Below, piece by piece: positions 32,970 through 43,286 of a stretch of DNA of 64,000 nucleotides (positions are counted from its first letter, which is position 1; each line of letters opens with the position of its first letter). The position numbers were made by a program, and so were the translations under genes. Origin of the DNA: Plasmodiophora brassicae (taxonomy: Eukaryota > Endomyxa > Phytomyxea > Plasmodiophorida > Plasmodiophoridae); assembly GCA_039704465.1 (NCBI GenBank), contig JASFAU010000017.1:1-64000 (forward strand). The letters run 5' to 3'. Below the pieces are notes generated by a model, which had not been told where the DNA came from, made no database searches, and saw only the letters and a list, made by a program, of their open reading frames with translations.

Positions 32970-35593
32970 TTGGTTGAGCTCATCAAGGTCATCAGCGACG
33001 CTGACCTGGCGACGAGTTCGTTCCATGCCGGGGGACATCATGACGCGGATGATTTCGTACTGGAGATGTTAGGGCAGATGCCGGCATACGCGGTCTTCGG
33101 AGCCAATGGTCAACCGATCGTTGACACGTGCACGACATGCGGCCACACAACTAGGCGCCCGCCCTGCGACGTTCCGGTTCTCATGCTGGGTGGTTCGCAC
33201 GGCCGAACGACCCTCGCCGACGCGTTACTGCGAGAGCACATGTTCGGGTTTCGGCGAGGCATCGGTGTTCCCGAAGCCGTGTGGGTGGCCGACGAGCTGA
33301 CCACCGACTGGGCAGCACGACGCAAGCCGCTGATCGAGGTCCTCCTCGACATGAGGAAGGCGTACGACAGCGCCCGCCGCATTCATGTCTACTCGAAGCT
33401 ACGCAGACGAGGCGTACCCGCACATATCATCGCCGTTCTGCAGGCCTTGTTCGACGGCTGCCATTTCATCATTGCTCTGGACGGGCAGCTCTCGAGCGGA
33501 TCGCCGCCCTCGTCGGCCTCTTCCAGGGCGCCATTGGCTCCCCTGACCTCTTCAACGTGCTGATCGACGTCCTGCCGTATGTAGACCGGACCGCCCAACT
33601 AGGCCACGAGAGCAGCTGCTCTCGTGGCCTAGTTGGGCGGTCCGGTCTACACGTACGAGATTGTGTCGCGCTTCTGCGACGAGTGCCCAATGCTCGACCA
33701 CACGCCGGTCCCGTGCCAGTTTTACGCGGACGACACGCTCCTGCATGCGTTCACGGACGACATGGCCCAGGCCATGATGAACCTCTGCCAGGACTACGCG
33801 CAGTGTCACGACCTCGAGTGGAACGCATCCAAGTCGATCGTATCCAGACCGCGGGCGTCGCCGTCCGCTGCCGAGCTGGCACCGCGCACGCTGACCATCG
33901 CCGGCAACCGCGTCGTCGAGGAGGGCGAGCTCGACAAGCCCGTGTGCTTCCTGGGCGTCGTCATGAAGAACGTCCACCGTACCCAGCTCACGACGCGTAC
34001 CGCGAAGGCCGAGAAGGCGATGATCGGCATCATGCAGACGGGAGTGTTCAGCACGGAGCACCTGTCGATCGTTCGCAAGACGCGCGTCGTCGGCGCCTGG
34101 ATCCGCTCGCGCGCCGAGTACGGGATCGCGATCAGCAACAGCCACGTCGGCCTGCTGAAGAAGCTCGACCAGCTGCAGAAAAGTCTGCCGTCACCCTGTT
34201 CTTCGGAGGACACCGCCGCCGCATCGGGTCCGTCCTGATGGTTCGGTACGCTGGGCTCGCGCCCGCTGCCGCTCGTCAGGCCAAGCTGCGCATGCGGTTC
34301 GCCTTCAAGCAGATCGCCTGGTCGGAGCAGATCAAGGATGACGACAGCGTCCCGTTCCTGGTTCGCGTGCTTCGATGGGCGCTCAACAACCCGCACAGCA
34401 GATTCAACACGATGCTGAAGGGCTGCAACGTCTACGCCGACGCGACCGCCATCTACAAGAATAGTCCAGACGCCCGTGAGCAACGCGCCCGTGAAGAACT
34501 CGCCGACGCCGAAGCCGGCCGCCCGTCGCGGAAGCGCCCGCGCCTGCCCGATCGACAAGATGCGCTGCTGCAAACGCTCGAGCTGCACACGTGGACTGCC
34601 GCCGATGCGTCCTGCAAGCTGATGCGCCTGCAGCTGCAGCCGTACAACCTGCCGTTCCCGGCGGCGTACCACTCGGGGGACGACGCCTACGCGGTCGCGT
34701 CGTGGATCACGAACCGAATACCGGGATCGAACGCCCAGTGCCGGACGTGCAACGTCAAGAACCTGTCGAGGTATCACGTCGCTGCCAGGTGCACTGAATC
34801 GTCGCGCCTGCTTAGGCCGATCATCGATTGGCGCATCCGTGCCCTGCACTTCCACAGGGCGGACATGGGCGTCGCCATCGACTACGTCGCCATTCAGCTC
34901 AACGACTATGCTCGTCTGACGGCGGCGCCCGCCAGAGATCACGACCGTCTACGCCCGCGCCGGATGCCGGACCCGCGCGACCCGACGTTCAGGCTGTCTG
35001 ATCGCCAGCGTCGCTGGCTAGCCGTCCTCGGGAAGTTCATCCGCGCCGTTGCCGCCCGCTGTGTCCGTGGCGAGCCGCTCCTGATCTCGGCCCGAGGAGT
35101 CGCTGCCCTCGCCGGTCTCGACGCCACGCTATGGGACGAGATCAGCGACGAGGAGGATAACGATAACGCGCGGGTCGCAGTCCAAGCAGCCGAAAGCGTC
35201 CTGGACGACCCAGAACTGGCCGAGTTCCTGGGCGGCGTGGATAGAGCCGACCCAGGTGACGATGCTGATGTCCGAGCTCGTCAACGCGCCCGCCAACTGT
35301 CGCCGACGGCGATAATGACGGCCATCGTGATGAGATGTATTGCAAACGCGATCGGGCGACCGGCGGAAGCCGACGCTGGACCCCAGCACGAAGCTCGTGT
35401 GCCGCTGCGCCCCGACGCGCCGTCGCCTGCATCGTCGTCCGGCCGTGTCCAGTCGCCACTGGACGGGCACAGTGCGGCCGCGCTTAGAGCGCCGCGCGCG
35501 GTCATGGCGCCCGCCGTGAACGCTGCGCACACCGCCGATCCTGTCATTCGCGTCAAGCCTGTCCTTTTCATGTTCGTCCTGCCGAGTTCCTGA
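32970..35593 (+). mobile_element. LINE-type retrotransposon, RT to 3' end, broken
   Basis: Three frames must be read in turn. Frame 1 (32970 to about 33485): RT N-terminal part with LLDMRKAYDSARRIHVYSKL. Frame 2 (about 33485-33580): LVGLFQGAIGSPDLFNVLID. A 72-bp palindrome then interrupts. Frame 3 (33650 to about 34190): FCDECPMLDHTPVPCQFYAD with the DDTLLHAF catalytic box, thumb-like region and AEYGIAISNSHVGLLKK. Frame 2 resumes (about 34195-35593) with GGHRRRIGSVLMVRYAGLAP, the knuckle CRTCNVKNLSRYHVAARC, and a C-terminal tail ending at 35593. No endonuclease domain was found. At least two frameshifts and the palindrome make it inactive. It is the same family as the fragment at 1-1189. Confidence 0.85.
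33580..33651. repeat. Perfect spacerless 72-bp palindrome
   Basis: TGTAGACCGGACCGCCCAAC... meets its exact complement at 33615/33616 (centre GAGCAG/CTGCTC) with no loop and no mismatch over 36 bp per arm. It sits in the reverse transcriptase region of the LINE between LIDVLPY and VYTYEIVSRF. Fresh fold-back duplication or an assembly artefact are both possible. Confidence 0.95.
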
Positions 35594-35604
35594 CGCCTTA
35601 GCTG

Positions 35605-36110
35605 TATTTTAACAATACATATAGAAGTCCCTAAAGCTATCGTCGGACAGCCAGGGCGCCGCCGGGCCTGCGCCACGTTGTACCCGCCCCGCTCCGACGG
35701 CAGGAGACGGCAGACCAGCTGTGATGTCCAGCGTGCCAGCGGGCCCGGGTTGTGCAGCAGACGATGAATCGTACCTGTCCCCAAGGTGCAGTGCAATCTC
35801 GCCGACCCGTCGGAGACGACGTCGCCTGGCGTCCAGCAGGCCGCATTGATTCGTAGTGGCGGCGTGGACATTTGATGCAGTTCGTCGCGCGCGCAGGCAA
35901 GGCAGCCAGGCGCGTCTGCCGGGACGACCTGCGCCGTACGGTGCCGAAGTCGACTGGTATCGGGCGGGAGTGTACGACATCGCAGTGCATGGGCGGCATT
36001 GGCGGCAGCGTCGTCGGGTCGTCCGCCGCGCCGACGACGCCCACCACGGAGTCGACACATGCTCGGCAGGATCTTATAGAATGCAGGCTGCCGCTGAGCG
36101 GCGAATACGC
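35605..36110 (+). repeat. Interspersed repeat family, copy F, after LINE 3' end
   Basis: Starts with the AGAAGTCCCTAAAG motif shared with 14027, then GAATCGTACCTGTCCCCAAG (35768), GTCTGCCGGGACGACCTGCG, CGGTGCCGAAGTCGACTGGT, ATCGGGCGGGAGTGTACGAC and CCCACCACGGAGTCGACAC, in the family order. Confidence 0.65.
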
Positions 36111-36561
36111 TTGACAAGCCTCCGCATTCCGCGGACACGCAGGCGCGATGATGCGCCTCGGCATGGAGCCAAGCGCCAAAGAAAAAGCAGGGACCTTTCG
36201 CCCGCATGTTTTCGTGCCGGTGTCTTCTTGCGTCGAGCGTTGTCATTTGTCGTCAGGAAGTACTCATCGAAGTGATGCCCCGCGCTCGTGAGTCCTCACA
36301 TCGCGGACGCCCGTACGTACCATGCGACGCCTGCCTGTACAGCTCGATCACATCTCTCGTGCCAGGCCTAACGTTCATATATGTCCGTGGACGACGCTGT
36401 CCTTGGGGATATATAGCAGCGTGATCGACACACCCTTCCCACTCGACAATAATTTGCGACGACCGAGTGAATATCTTCATCCGTAAGCACATTACCACTC
36501 TCGGACACTCATATGCTCTGCACTATCTACAAATTTACATTATGAATTATTCTTCAGGTGA
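36111..36561. other. Intergenic, no gene recognised
   Basis: No supported coding or RNA feature; the last 60 bases before 36561 are AT-rich (ACAAATTTACATTATGAATT), fitting a 3' flank of the minus-strand gene that ends at 36562. Confidence 0.4.
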
Positions 36562-36813
36562 TTAGGGATCTTCGCGGCTGGTGTCTTCCAGCAGGGGGTG
36601 GCGCCCTTGCATGTCTCTGCTGGCCAGCAATTGGCGAACGGCAATGTAGCCTTTGCACGCGATGATGAGAGCGACAACGACTACAATGCCGCAGGACGCG
36701 ACCCGGGTAGTTGTTGGATCTATCATGTGGCGCCAATCCAGGTATCCTACAATGGCGACTGCTAGAAGCACCGCGCCGACCACCGGCCAGCACGCGTGAT
36801 CATCGGCTGTCAT
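36562..36813 (-). CDS. Small membrane protein, two predicted TM helices
   Basis: An 83-aa frame starting MTADDHACW. Two hydrophobic stretches are visible: VVGAVLLAVAIVGYL and then ASCGIVVVVALIIACKGYIA, separated by a short polar loop (DWRHMIDPTTTR), with a charged C-terminal tail ending LLEDTSREDP. No family was recognised. It overlaps the stop of the frame upstream by four bases, a layout unusual for eukaryotes, so it may instead be the last exon of a longer gene. Confidence 0.5.
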   Translation of the reverse strand: MTADDHACWPVVGAVLLAVAIVGYLDWRHMIDPTTTRVASCGIVVVVALIIACKGYIAVRQLLASRDMQGRHPLLEDTSREDP

Positions 36814-37142
36814 CCTGTTGTTATCGGACCATACGGACGTTCGGACGTACGTGTTCGTAGCACGTTCGCCAGAACCGCAAGGGGTTCGTCGGAAGCGGCA
36901 ACACGTACTGGCCGTTCCCACACGACCCGTCCATCCAAATCCAACTCAAATTGCGACTGACAGTCTCCAGTTCCAGACATCCACGTCATCTGATGTCGAG
37001 AAACGTGGCGGGGTTCCTGTACCGCTTCGCCCTTTTCGACCATGTCCTTGCGCGCTACGCCATTCAAAGGCCCTTGCTCGCCCTGTCGCCAGTCTGGCTG
37101 TTGATTGCGTTCCAGCCGTCGTTGCATCGTGTCCGCGTCCAA
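36810..37142 (-). CDS. Hypothetical small protein
   Basis: Open frame of 110 aa from ATG at 37142 (MDADTMQRRLERNQQ). A possible 66-nt in-frame intron (36957-37022, GTACAG...GTCAG) would leave 88 aa; both readings are open. The second half reads like real protein (SQFELDLDGRVVWERPVRV). No domain recognised. Could be the 5' exon(s) of the membrane protein gene that follows. Confidence 0.3.
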   Translation of the reverse strand: MDADTMQRRLERNQQPDWRQGEQGPLNGVARKDMVEKGEAVQEPRHVSRHQMTWMSGTGDCQSQFELDLDGRVVWERPVRVAASDEPLAVLANVLRTRTSERPYGPITTG

Positions 37143-37194
37143 CTCTGCCCCAACGCGGCGCAGGCTTGGGAGAGGCCGGCATCGAAATGCTACT

Positions 37195-37480
37195 TACGGC
37201 GTATCTCTCGGCAGGACAAATTAAAAGTCGGCCTTAGCCTAAAATTGATCAGGTCGGTCGACACCTTTCGCTGTGCAGCAGGTAGAGTTTCCCATCGTTT
37301 GTCAGCTCGATGCGGCTGACGTCGCCAAATCGTCGTCCGTCAAACCCCTTCGAATCGAGCCGATTCAAGGGTCGATCACTCGCCGATGTACCGACGCCCA
37401 GCATTCGGTCGAACGCGTGACGAACGTCGCGATTGCCGATATTGGCATGGTAGAACGACAGTGTGATGATCAGAGTGAGG
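37195..37480 (-). pseudogene. Fragment of a second DUF3638-family gene
   Basis: Read on the minus strand this piece parallels 24225-24535 of the large gene: YHANIGNRDVRHAFDRMLG against YHDGIGKRDVRDAFDRMLG, then GDVSRIELTND against GDVSRIDLTND and LLHSE against LLHSK, followed by nucleotides similar to the segment encoding LINFWVKSFVLPSD. Between them an internal deletion and stops are present. It is in inverted orientation relative to the intact gene, and directly beside interspersed repeat copy G. Confidence 0.8.
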
Positions 37481-37489
37481 GGCGGCTAG

Positions 37490-38340
37490 GACGGCGACTC
37501 AGCAATGGAACAAACCGGAGCGGCGCTGGACCCTCCCTGCCTAGACAGGGTGCTACCCTGCAGGTGCTGATGCTGGACGGCAGACAGCAGGCGACGTACG
37601 CTCGCGTCGACCTGGCCAGCTTGTATTCAATGGTTCCGATTAACGCAATATGCTGGCACGTAGCCGACGACAGACCAGCGCTTCCATGTCGGTCAGCGGC
37701 AACGATTGCTGACGGTCGCTGCATTGCTATCAGTCCTGCAGGAATGAAAGGTGCCGCTCGCCACGCTGACGTAGAGCTCGTCGACGTCCTTGGTTGGTCG
37801 GTCTGCCACCGATGCATGGTGCAGGACAGGGGTGCAGGCGCTCACTTGCAGCGGTCGGAGGTCTGCCAGGACGTCACCTCAGCTGAAGAACGTGTCGGGG
37901 TCACGCTGTCCACGCCGCGCCTCGGCAGCAAGATGGCATCCTTGCAGGTGCCCATGCTGAACATGCGACTGGAGGCGCTTCCTGTCCAACATAGTGTTAG
38001 TGATCCAGCGCGCCTGTGCATCAAGGAAAGGCTCGTACCCGTCCTTTATTTGCAACGAACGTACGCGTAGGAGGTGTTGCAGGCGTCAAGCAGGACGTGT
38101 TGTGGACGTAGTGGGTATTTGGCCCGTGCCACTTGTTGGCGGCGACAAGGCCCGGGTGCGTTAGGGCGTCAACGACCGTCGACGTACGATGCCGAACAGA
38201 ACAGTGTGTCGGTCAGGTGTGTGCGACGGCACAGTGGGCGGCGCTGCTGCAAACCCAGCAGCGCCGTCCGGTCGGCGATCGTGCTGGCGACGCCGACAAC
38301 GGAATCGGCGCCCGCCTCCCGTTTAAGAACTGGGCCCCAG
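37490..38340 (+). repeat. Interspersed repeat family, copy G
   Basis: Family blocks: CTGATGCTGGACGGCAGACA (compare 18288), CGATGCATGGTGCAGG (37812), GCGCGCCTGTGCATCAAGGA (38008; identical to 16818), GCTCGTACCCGTCC, AAGCAGGACGTGTTGTGG, ACGATGCCGAACAGAACAGT and CAACGGAATCGGCGCC. Length and order agree with copy A. Confidence 0.7.
38240..38265. repeat. Hairpin, 10-bp arms
   Basis: GGCGCTGCTG, six-base loop CAAACC, CAGCAGCGCC. It lies in repeat copy G at a position where copies A and B have no equivalent hairpin. Confidence 0.7.
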
Positions 38341-38969
38341 CTTTCACGCGAAGGCTTGTGCACAGACCTTGTCCCTGTACTGGGTCTCGCCTCAACATGA
38401 TGTCCATCGGTACCAAGCGGCACAGCGACAGGAGTCGCATTCCCGATCGGTTTCGTGTCGCCCAACCAGGCGGACTACGACCTAGTCCCGGCGCGTACGC
38501 GAACATTGACGGGACTGATGAACGTCAGGTGTTGCAGGGGATCGACCACGATCAACTTCCGACATGCGCTACGATGACCGACGTGCCTGTATTTCTTGTC
38601 ATGCCTGATAGGCCATGGTCAACATGCAGGGGTCCGCTACTGTGTGGTCACACTGTACCCAGTACCTTCAAAGTTCAAACTGCTTCGCGGCGCCGTTCGA
38701 GTTGCGGACGGTTCGCGCGCAACCTGCGCGGCGTCGGAGTGCGATTAGGTACTCTCGTGCCGGTCCCATCGTCGTCGATTGAACTCGAGCGCCCCGTTTA
38801 TACTCGGGCAAGTCCTTGGAGAACGTCATGCACCTAGAACTTGTTTGTCCCGTGTGGTCCCCCGATGCATAACTGCTGATCTCTGTCTGTTGTTGCCAGA
38901 TTTGCGGGTCTGCTCCGGATTGCCATCATGGTACTGGTCGACGAGAAATTGACACTCGTTTGGTGACAG

Positions 38970-39543
38970 GCCCATGTTCAGTGGGAAATCGTCTGTTCTT
39001 CAGGCGCGCATCCGCCGATTTGACACACTAGGCTGGAAGACGCTCGTCCTGACAAGCGCACTGGACACGCGAGACGACAAGGTCGATGGATCGTTCTCAT
39101 CTGTCATGACGCACGATGGAGTCGGCATGCCAGCTCTAGCCGTACGCGAACTCGCACCCATCCGGCAGTGGAAAGACTACGAGGGCGCTCGAGCCATTCT
39201 TATCGAGGAGGCACAATTCTTCCCGGACCTCCTGCAATTCGTCCTGCATGCCGTTGAAGTCGATGGCAAGGACATCGTCGTCGTGGGTCTGGACGGCGAT
39301 CGTGATCGAAATCGTTTCGGCCAGGTCCTGGACCTCATCCCATACGCCGATGTCGTCACCAAACTGACAGCATTATGCTGCCGGTGCGGTGATGGGTCGC
39401 CGGCCCTGTTCAGTGCTCTGCTCCGGCATACGCCCAGCAGCAGTGAGCGCGATGGGCAGATACGCGTCGGCGGTGCCGGCGTATACGAACCAATGTGCCG
39501 TCGCCATTTCCTGCAGTACAGGCGCGACCTGCCTCCGTACTGA
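38970..39543 (+). CDS. TK: Thymidine kinase (TK1 family), 5' exon unresolved
   Basis: Salvage enzyme that phosphorylates deoxythymidine with ATP. Seen: P-loop PMFSGKSSVLQARIRRF at the start of the exon, a DTRDD segment, IEEAQFFPD (catalytic Glu), GLDGDRDRNRFGQVLDLIPYA cut here to its key part DGDRDRNRFG, VTKLTALCCRCG and VYEPMCRRHF (zinc and lasso region). About 190 residues, normal for the family. The exon seems to begin after a CAG at 38967-38969, so that G-CCC-ATG restores the expected GPMFSGKS only if an upstream exon supplies the first bases. A candidate 5' exon is at 38828 (MHLELV), but its donor site could not be settled. If the ATG at 38974 is used, the P-loop would begin at residue 1, which is unlikely. 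Confidence 0.8.
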
Positions 39544-39817
39544 TGTTGACAAAGACTCACGTGCCGGCGTCCATACTATGGCAAGGCTCGTCTTAGTGCT
39601 TGCATGTACACAATTGTATTACCGCTGTTCCTTGGGGTCGCGAGAGGGTCGACCTTAATGCATCACAGCAGTGTGTCGGTTGAAAGCACCCATTCCTGAA
39701 GAGGTCACTGTCCAGATGGATGGTCATTGCTGCGCTGTGCCATGCGCCAGGAGACGGGACAGAGAACGCCCGGTTCCGGTTCCGGTATCTGGGTTATACG
39801 TATACAAACAGGTCCAG

Positions 39818-40360
39818 CTACAGGTAAGGTGTGCCGTGCATCCCCCCGGGGGCTTCGTCGTCGATTTCGATATGCTCCAGTCCAGCGCTCTCGCCTGCGT
39901 CATAACGGCGTCTCCCAACGACATGCATAAGGACGGCCGAGGTCAACGACAGCGCTACGAGAGCGTAAGAAACGGTCAACAGGATGGCACGAGACGCGAC
40001 GTGGGCCTGGTTTCGCCCAAGGTTAGAGTAATACGACAGGTGCGTTGACAGGCGCTGACGACCGGGCCCCGTAACCGACTCTGCAACAGTGAACACAACC
40101 GCCATTGCGAGTGTCATTGCCATCATGATCAGGTTAACGACAGTCCGAGCGGCGCCATGGCGCTTGGCAGCGTGGCCCGTTACGAGGATTGCATACAGAG
40201 ACGCGGATACGTTCAGGACCGCAGTCGTTATGACCAGTGCTGTCCAGGCCGCATCGCTACGCGACATGTGCCTCTGCCAAGGTATGCCGTACAGCACGAT
40301 AACCGTCAGCCCGGCGACCCGGCTGAACAGCAGCACCCAGCTGGCGACCCGTTTCGTCAT
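39818..40360 (-). CDS. Four-TM membrane protein, unknown family
   Basis: A 180-aa intronless frame with ATG at 40360 (MTKRVASWVLLF). Four hydrophobic segments are clear: WVLLFSRVAGLTVIVLYGI, AWTALVITTAVLNVSASLYA, VVNLIMMAMTLAMAVVFTVA and AILLTVSYALVALSLTSAVL. The tail is cytosol-like and acidic (GLEHIEIDDEAPGG). No family recognised. It is divergent from the AGC kinase gene, with 350 bp between starts, and convergent with TK. Confidence 0.7.
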   Translation of the reverse strand: MTKRVASWVLLFSRVAGLTVIVLYGIPWQRHMSRSDAAWTALVITTAVLNVSASLYAILVTGHAAKRHGAARTVVNLIMMAMTLAMAVVFTVAESVTGPGRQRLSTHLSYYSNLGRNQAHVASRAILLTVSYALVALSLTSAVLMHVVGRRRYDAGESAGLEHIEIDDEAPGGMHGTPYL

Positions 40361-40708
40361 TGCCGTCTGCGTTCACGTGCGCCGCCCGTGAGCTGCGGTA
40401 TATACTTACACAATACGGAAATACGACCTGGAATAGGACGTCGAACGCCGGTCGCCGGGTCGGAAGGTGTTGCAGCCGGAACCAGCCCGATCCGCTCCTG
40501 CATGACGTCACGCATGGGGGAGGGACCAGTGCGATACCTTTTAAGGAGCGCGCTCACGCCGCACTTTGGCACCGCGGGGACCGACGGCGTCTGTCTATTT
40601 CAGGCAGCGGTGCGTGGCGCGCGCGTGCGGCGCGCTCTGTGTGCCACTCTGCAAGCGCGCCGCCGCCGCCGCTTGCATGGTCAGGCAGTACGCATCCGAC
40701 CCGCTGAC

Positions 40709-42614
40709 ATGGCCGACGACGATGACGCGACTCGACTGCTGTTTGACTTCTCGCCGAGCACGTTGTCGGTCGCATCCGCGTCGACGGCCGCCGCTTCATT
40801 CGTCTGCCCGTGCGGCAGCCTGTCCTGCGAGGACCCTGTCGGACCTGTCGCCGTCGAGATCGACGCCGCTGATCACGACCTCGACCTGCACCAGCTGCCG
40901 AGTACATCGTGTGGCGACCACGACGACCATGAGCACCATAACGGGATCCCGGTTCCTGCTAGCACGAGGTCCAGCTCCCCGAGGAACCAGGTCACCGTGT
41001 CGTCGGCGGGGCTCACCACCGCCGCGACGGCGTCTCGATGCCGACCGCACCTGGACGACTTCCAGGTGCTGGCCGTGCTCGGGCAGGTATCCTTCATACA
41101 ATGCTCCAGGAGTGCTGCAGGAACTGGCACTCACTATATCGGCAGGGCGGATATGGCAAGGTCTACCTGGTTGCCACGGGGAACACCCGTGACACGTTTG
41201 CAATGAAGGTTAGCGGCCGGCGTCGCGCTGACATGGTGACGCGCGTATGAACATGTTGACAGTGCATGAAGAAGGCCGACATTGTACGACGGAACGTCGT
41301 CAAGTATGCACACTCGGAACGATCCGTGCTGATTGCCATTTCGCACCCGTTCCTGTAATGTCATTGCGTCCCGTTGTTTCCCGACGGCACGCGTACTGAA
41401 TGGCTGCTCCCAGCGTACATCTCCGATTCGCATTCCAGTCGGAGACGAAACTCTACCTGATTATGGATTACATGTCGGGTTGCAATCCTGCCAATGGATA
41501 AGGGGACCAGAACGTCGCTCACTGTGCTTGTATAGTGCTGGAGGCGAACTCTTCAGCCGCCTCAATGCTGAGCAATTCTTTACGGAACCAGTTGCCGTGT
41601 TCTACGCTGCCGAGATTGTCCTCGCTCTGGCGCACCTGCATTCCAATGATATTATCTACCGCGATCTCAAGTTGGTCGTCACATTGCCTTTAGTCAGATC
41701 CGCACACGGCACTAATTCGACGAATGTGTGTAGGCCCGAAAATTTAATGATACAACGCGACGGACACATTTGCTTAACTGAGTAAGTCACGAGCGTCGTG
41801 CTGCTGTGCTGCGACGTACCGTTCATTTTCGCTCTGGGAAGTTTTGGGCTGGCGAAGCCCGTGAACAGGGAAGGGACCCGAACGCTGTGTGGCACCCTTG
41901 CCTACCTGGCGCCTGAAGTGATATCCAAGCGCATCCCGTATGGCAAACCTGCTGACTGGTATGACTATGGCTTGGTGTGCTGGGTCCTCACGTGCCTCTT
42001 CTCAATGTCTGCTATTAGGTGGTCGTTTGGGATCCTCCTGTACGAGATGCTGGCCGGCCAGATACCGTTCGACTCGGAGAATCCGAAAGAACTCCAGAAG
42101 AAGATCCTATCGAAGAAGCTGACGTTCCCTGGGCATGTATCGAACCATGCGAGGTACCCGACGGTACATACCCGGACTTGTTCTGGCTAACGATGACGAT
42201 TCTGAACAGGTCGATTCTCAAACGCCTGCTTTGCCGTGATGTAAACGCGAGACTTGGGAGCAAAGGCGTTGACCAGATTAAGGCACACGCGTTCTTCGCG
42301 TCCATCAACTGGCCCGCTTTGGGTTTGTTGCTGTTTGGTAATTTACGTTGTTACTGCCGTGCTCATTGTGTTCGTGCAGAACGTAAGCTCGCGACGCCGC
42401 CGTTCATCCCCGAGCTCAACGGTATTGTGCCCACCCCAACATTCTGCGAACCTTTCGTCTAACCATGGGCGTTTAACATTAAGGGCCGACCGACACGACA
42501 TATTTCGATCCAGCCGTCACCGGCCGCATCCTGCATTCGCCAGTGGACGAGAAGGAGTCCACGCTCAGTGAATCGTTTCAGCGTCACTTTCAAGGGTTCA
42601 GCTTCGCACGGTAG
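40709..42614 (+). CDS. AGC-family Ser/Thr kinase (S6K/PKB-like), 11 exons
   Basis: Exons: 40709-41086, 41146-41208, 41263-41354, 41414-41473, 41536-41670, 41734-41781, 41842-41958, 42019-42153, 42210-42322, 42380-42421, 42484-42614; sum 1314 nt, 437 aa. Introns are 54-63 nt. N-terminal 120 residues are acidic/Ser-rich without PH domain. Kinase domain: [11 protein letters not shown] joined to [15 protein letters not shown] (ATP Lys), [12 protein letters not shown] (spliced), YRDLKPEN, DFGLAKPV, activation segment [14 protein letters not shown] (T-loop Thr), [14 protein letters not shown]. The AGC C-tail follows with TTYFDP and ends in the hydrophobic motif FQGFSF, where the Ser is the expected TOR-site type residue, three residues from the stop. 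Such kinases act in growth and nutrient signalling downstream of PDK1 and TOR; here that is inference. The lack of a PH domain favours S6K over PKB. Confidence 0.9.
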
Positions 42615-43286
42615 CTGTAATGTACGATACGGTGGCACAATGTGGATGCTGTGTGGCCTGGGGTTGTATTGCTTGGTCTTGCTCTGGATCAGCGTCCTCT
42701 ACAAGCTGTGGTCTGCTGCCTACTGCGAAATCCTACCGACCAGTCGTCGCAGAGGTGGTTACCCAGCCCGATCACGACGAGTTTAAACGACGCGTGCAGC
42801 CCGTGGACGGTGATGATGTTCTGCAGTCCTCATTGGGTTGGAATCCTGCTGGTATCGCATAGGTCTACTGTCGTGAGGCGTTGCCTATTCTTCAGCTCCC
42901 CGGTAGTGTGTGTAGGCAACAGGGCTGTTTTGTGTGAGCAACTGACCTAATCGGTATGCACAAGGCATTCGTACATCGAACGCACGCGCGCAAGCGAACG
43001 CTTGACCTCGCTCCAATGCCTGACACGGCTGACTGACATCGCGTAAAAGGCGTGACACACTCCCGAAATTCAATAGCTGCCAGCATGACGAATTGCTTGC
43101 TCGTACTTGCCTGACGCTTGCCGCACACGTCGTACGTGGCAACGAACCCCAGTAGTCATGCAGAGGCTTGCGTTGCATACAGCACAGGATGGCGTCTGAT
43201 CAGGCTAGCGCGGTCTTGGAATGGCACCACCATTCCGCTAACAGCTGTGATGGCCACACACTGTTTATTCAAGGATATGCGGTCGG
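42615..43286. other. Intergenic between convergent genes
   Basis: Lies between the stops of the AGC kinase and succinyl-CoA ligase genes. No supported ORF or RNA gene. 43180-43260 looks like ordinary 3' flank. Confidence 0.4.

Noticed and set aside
36951..37319. Plus-strand frame of 122 aa over 36951-37319
   Set aside because: It is antisense both to the likely minus-strand gene at 36810-37142 and to the DUF3638-family relic, and has no features of its own.
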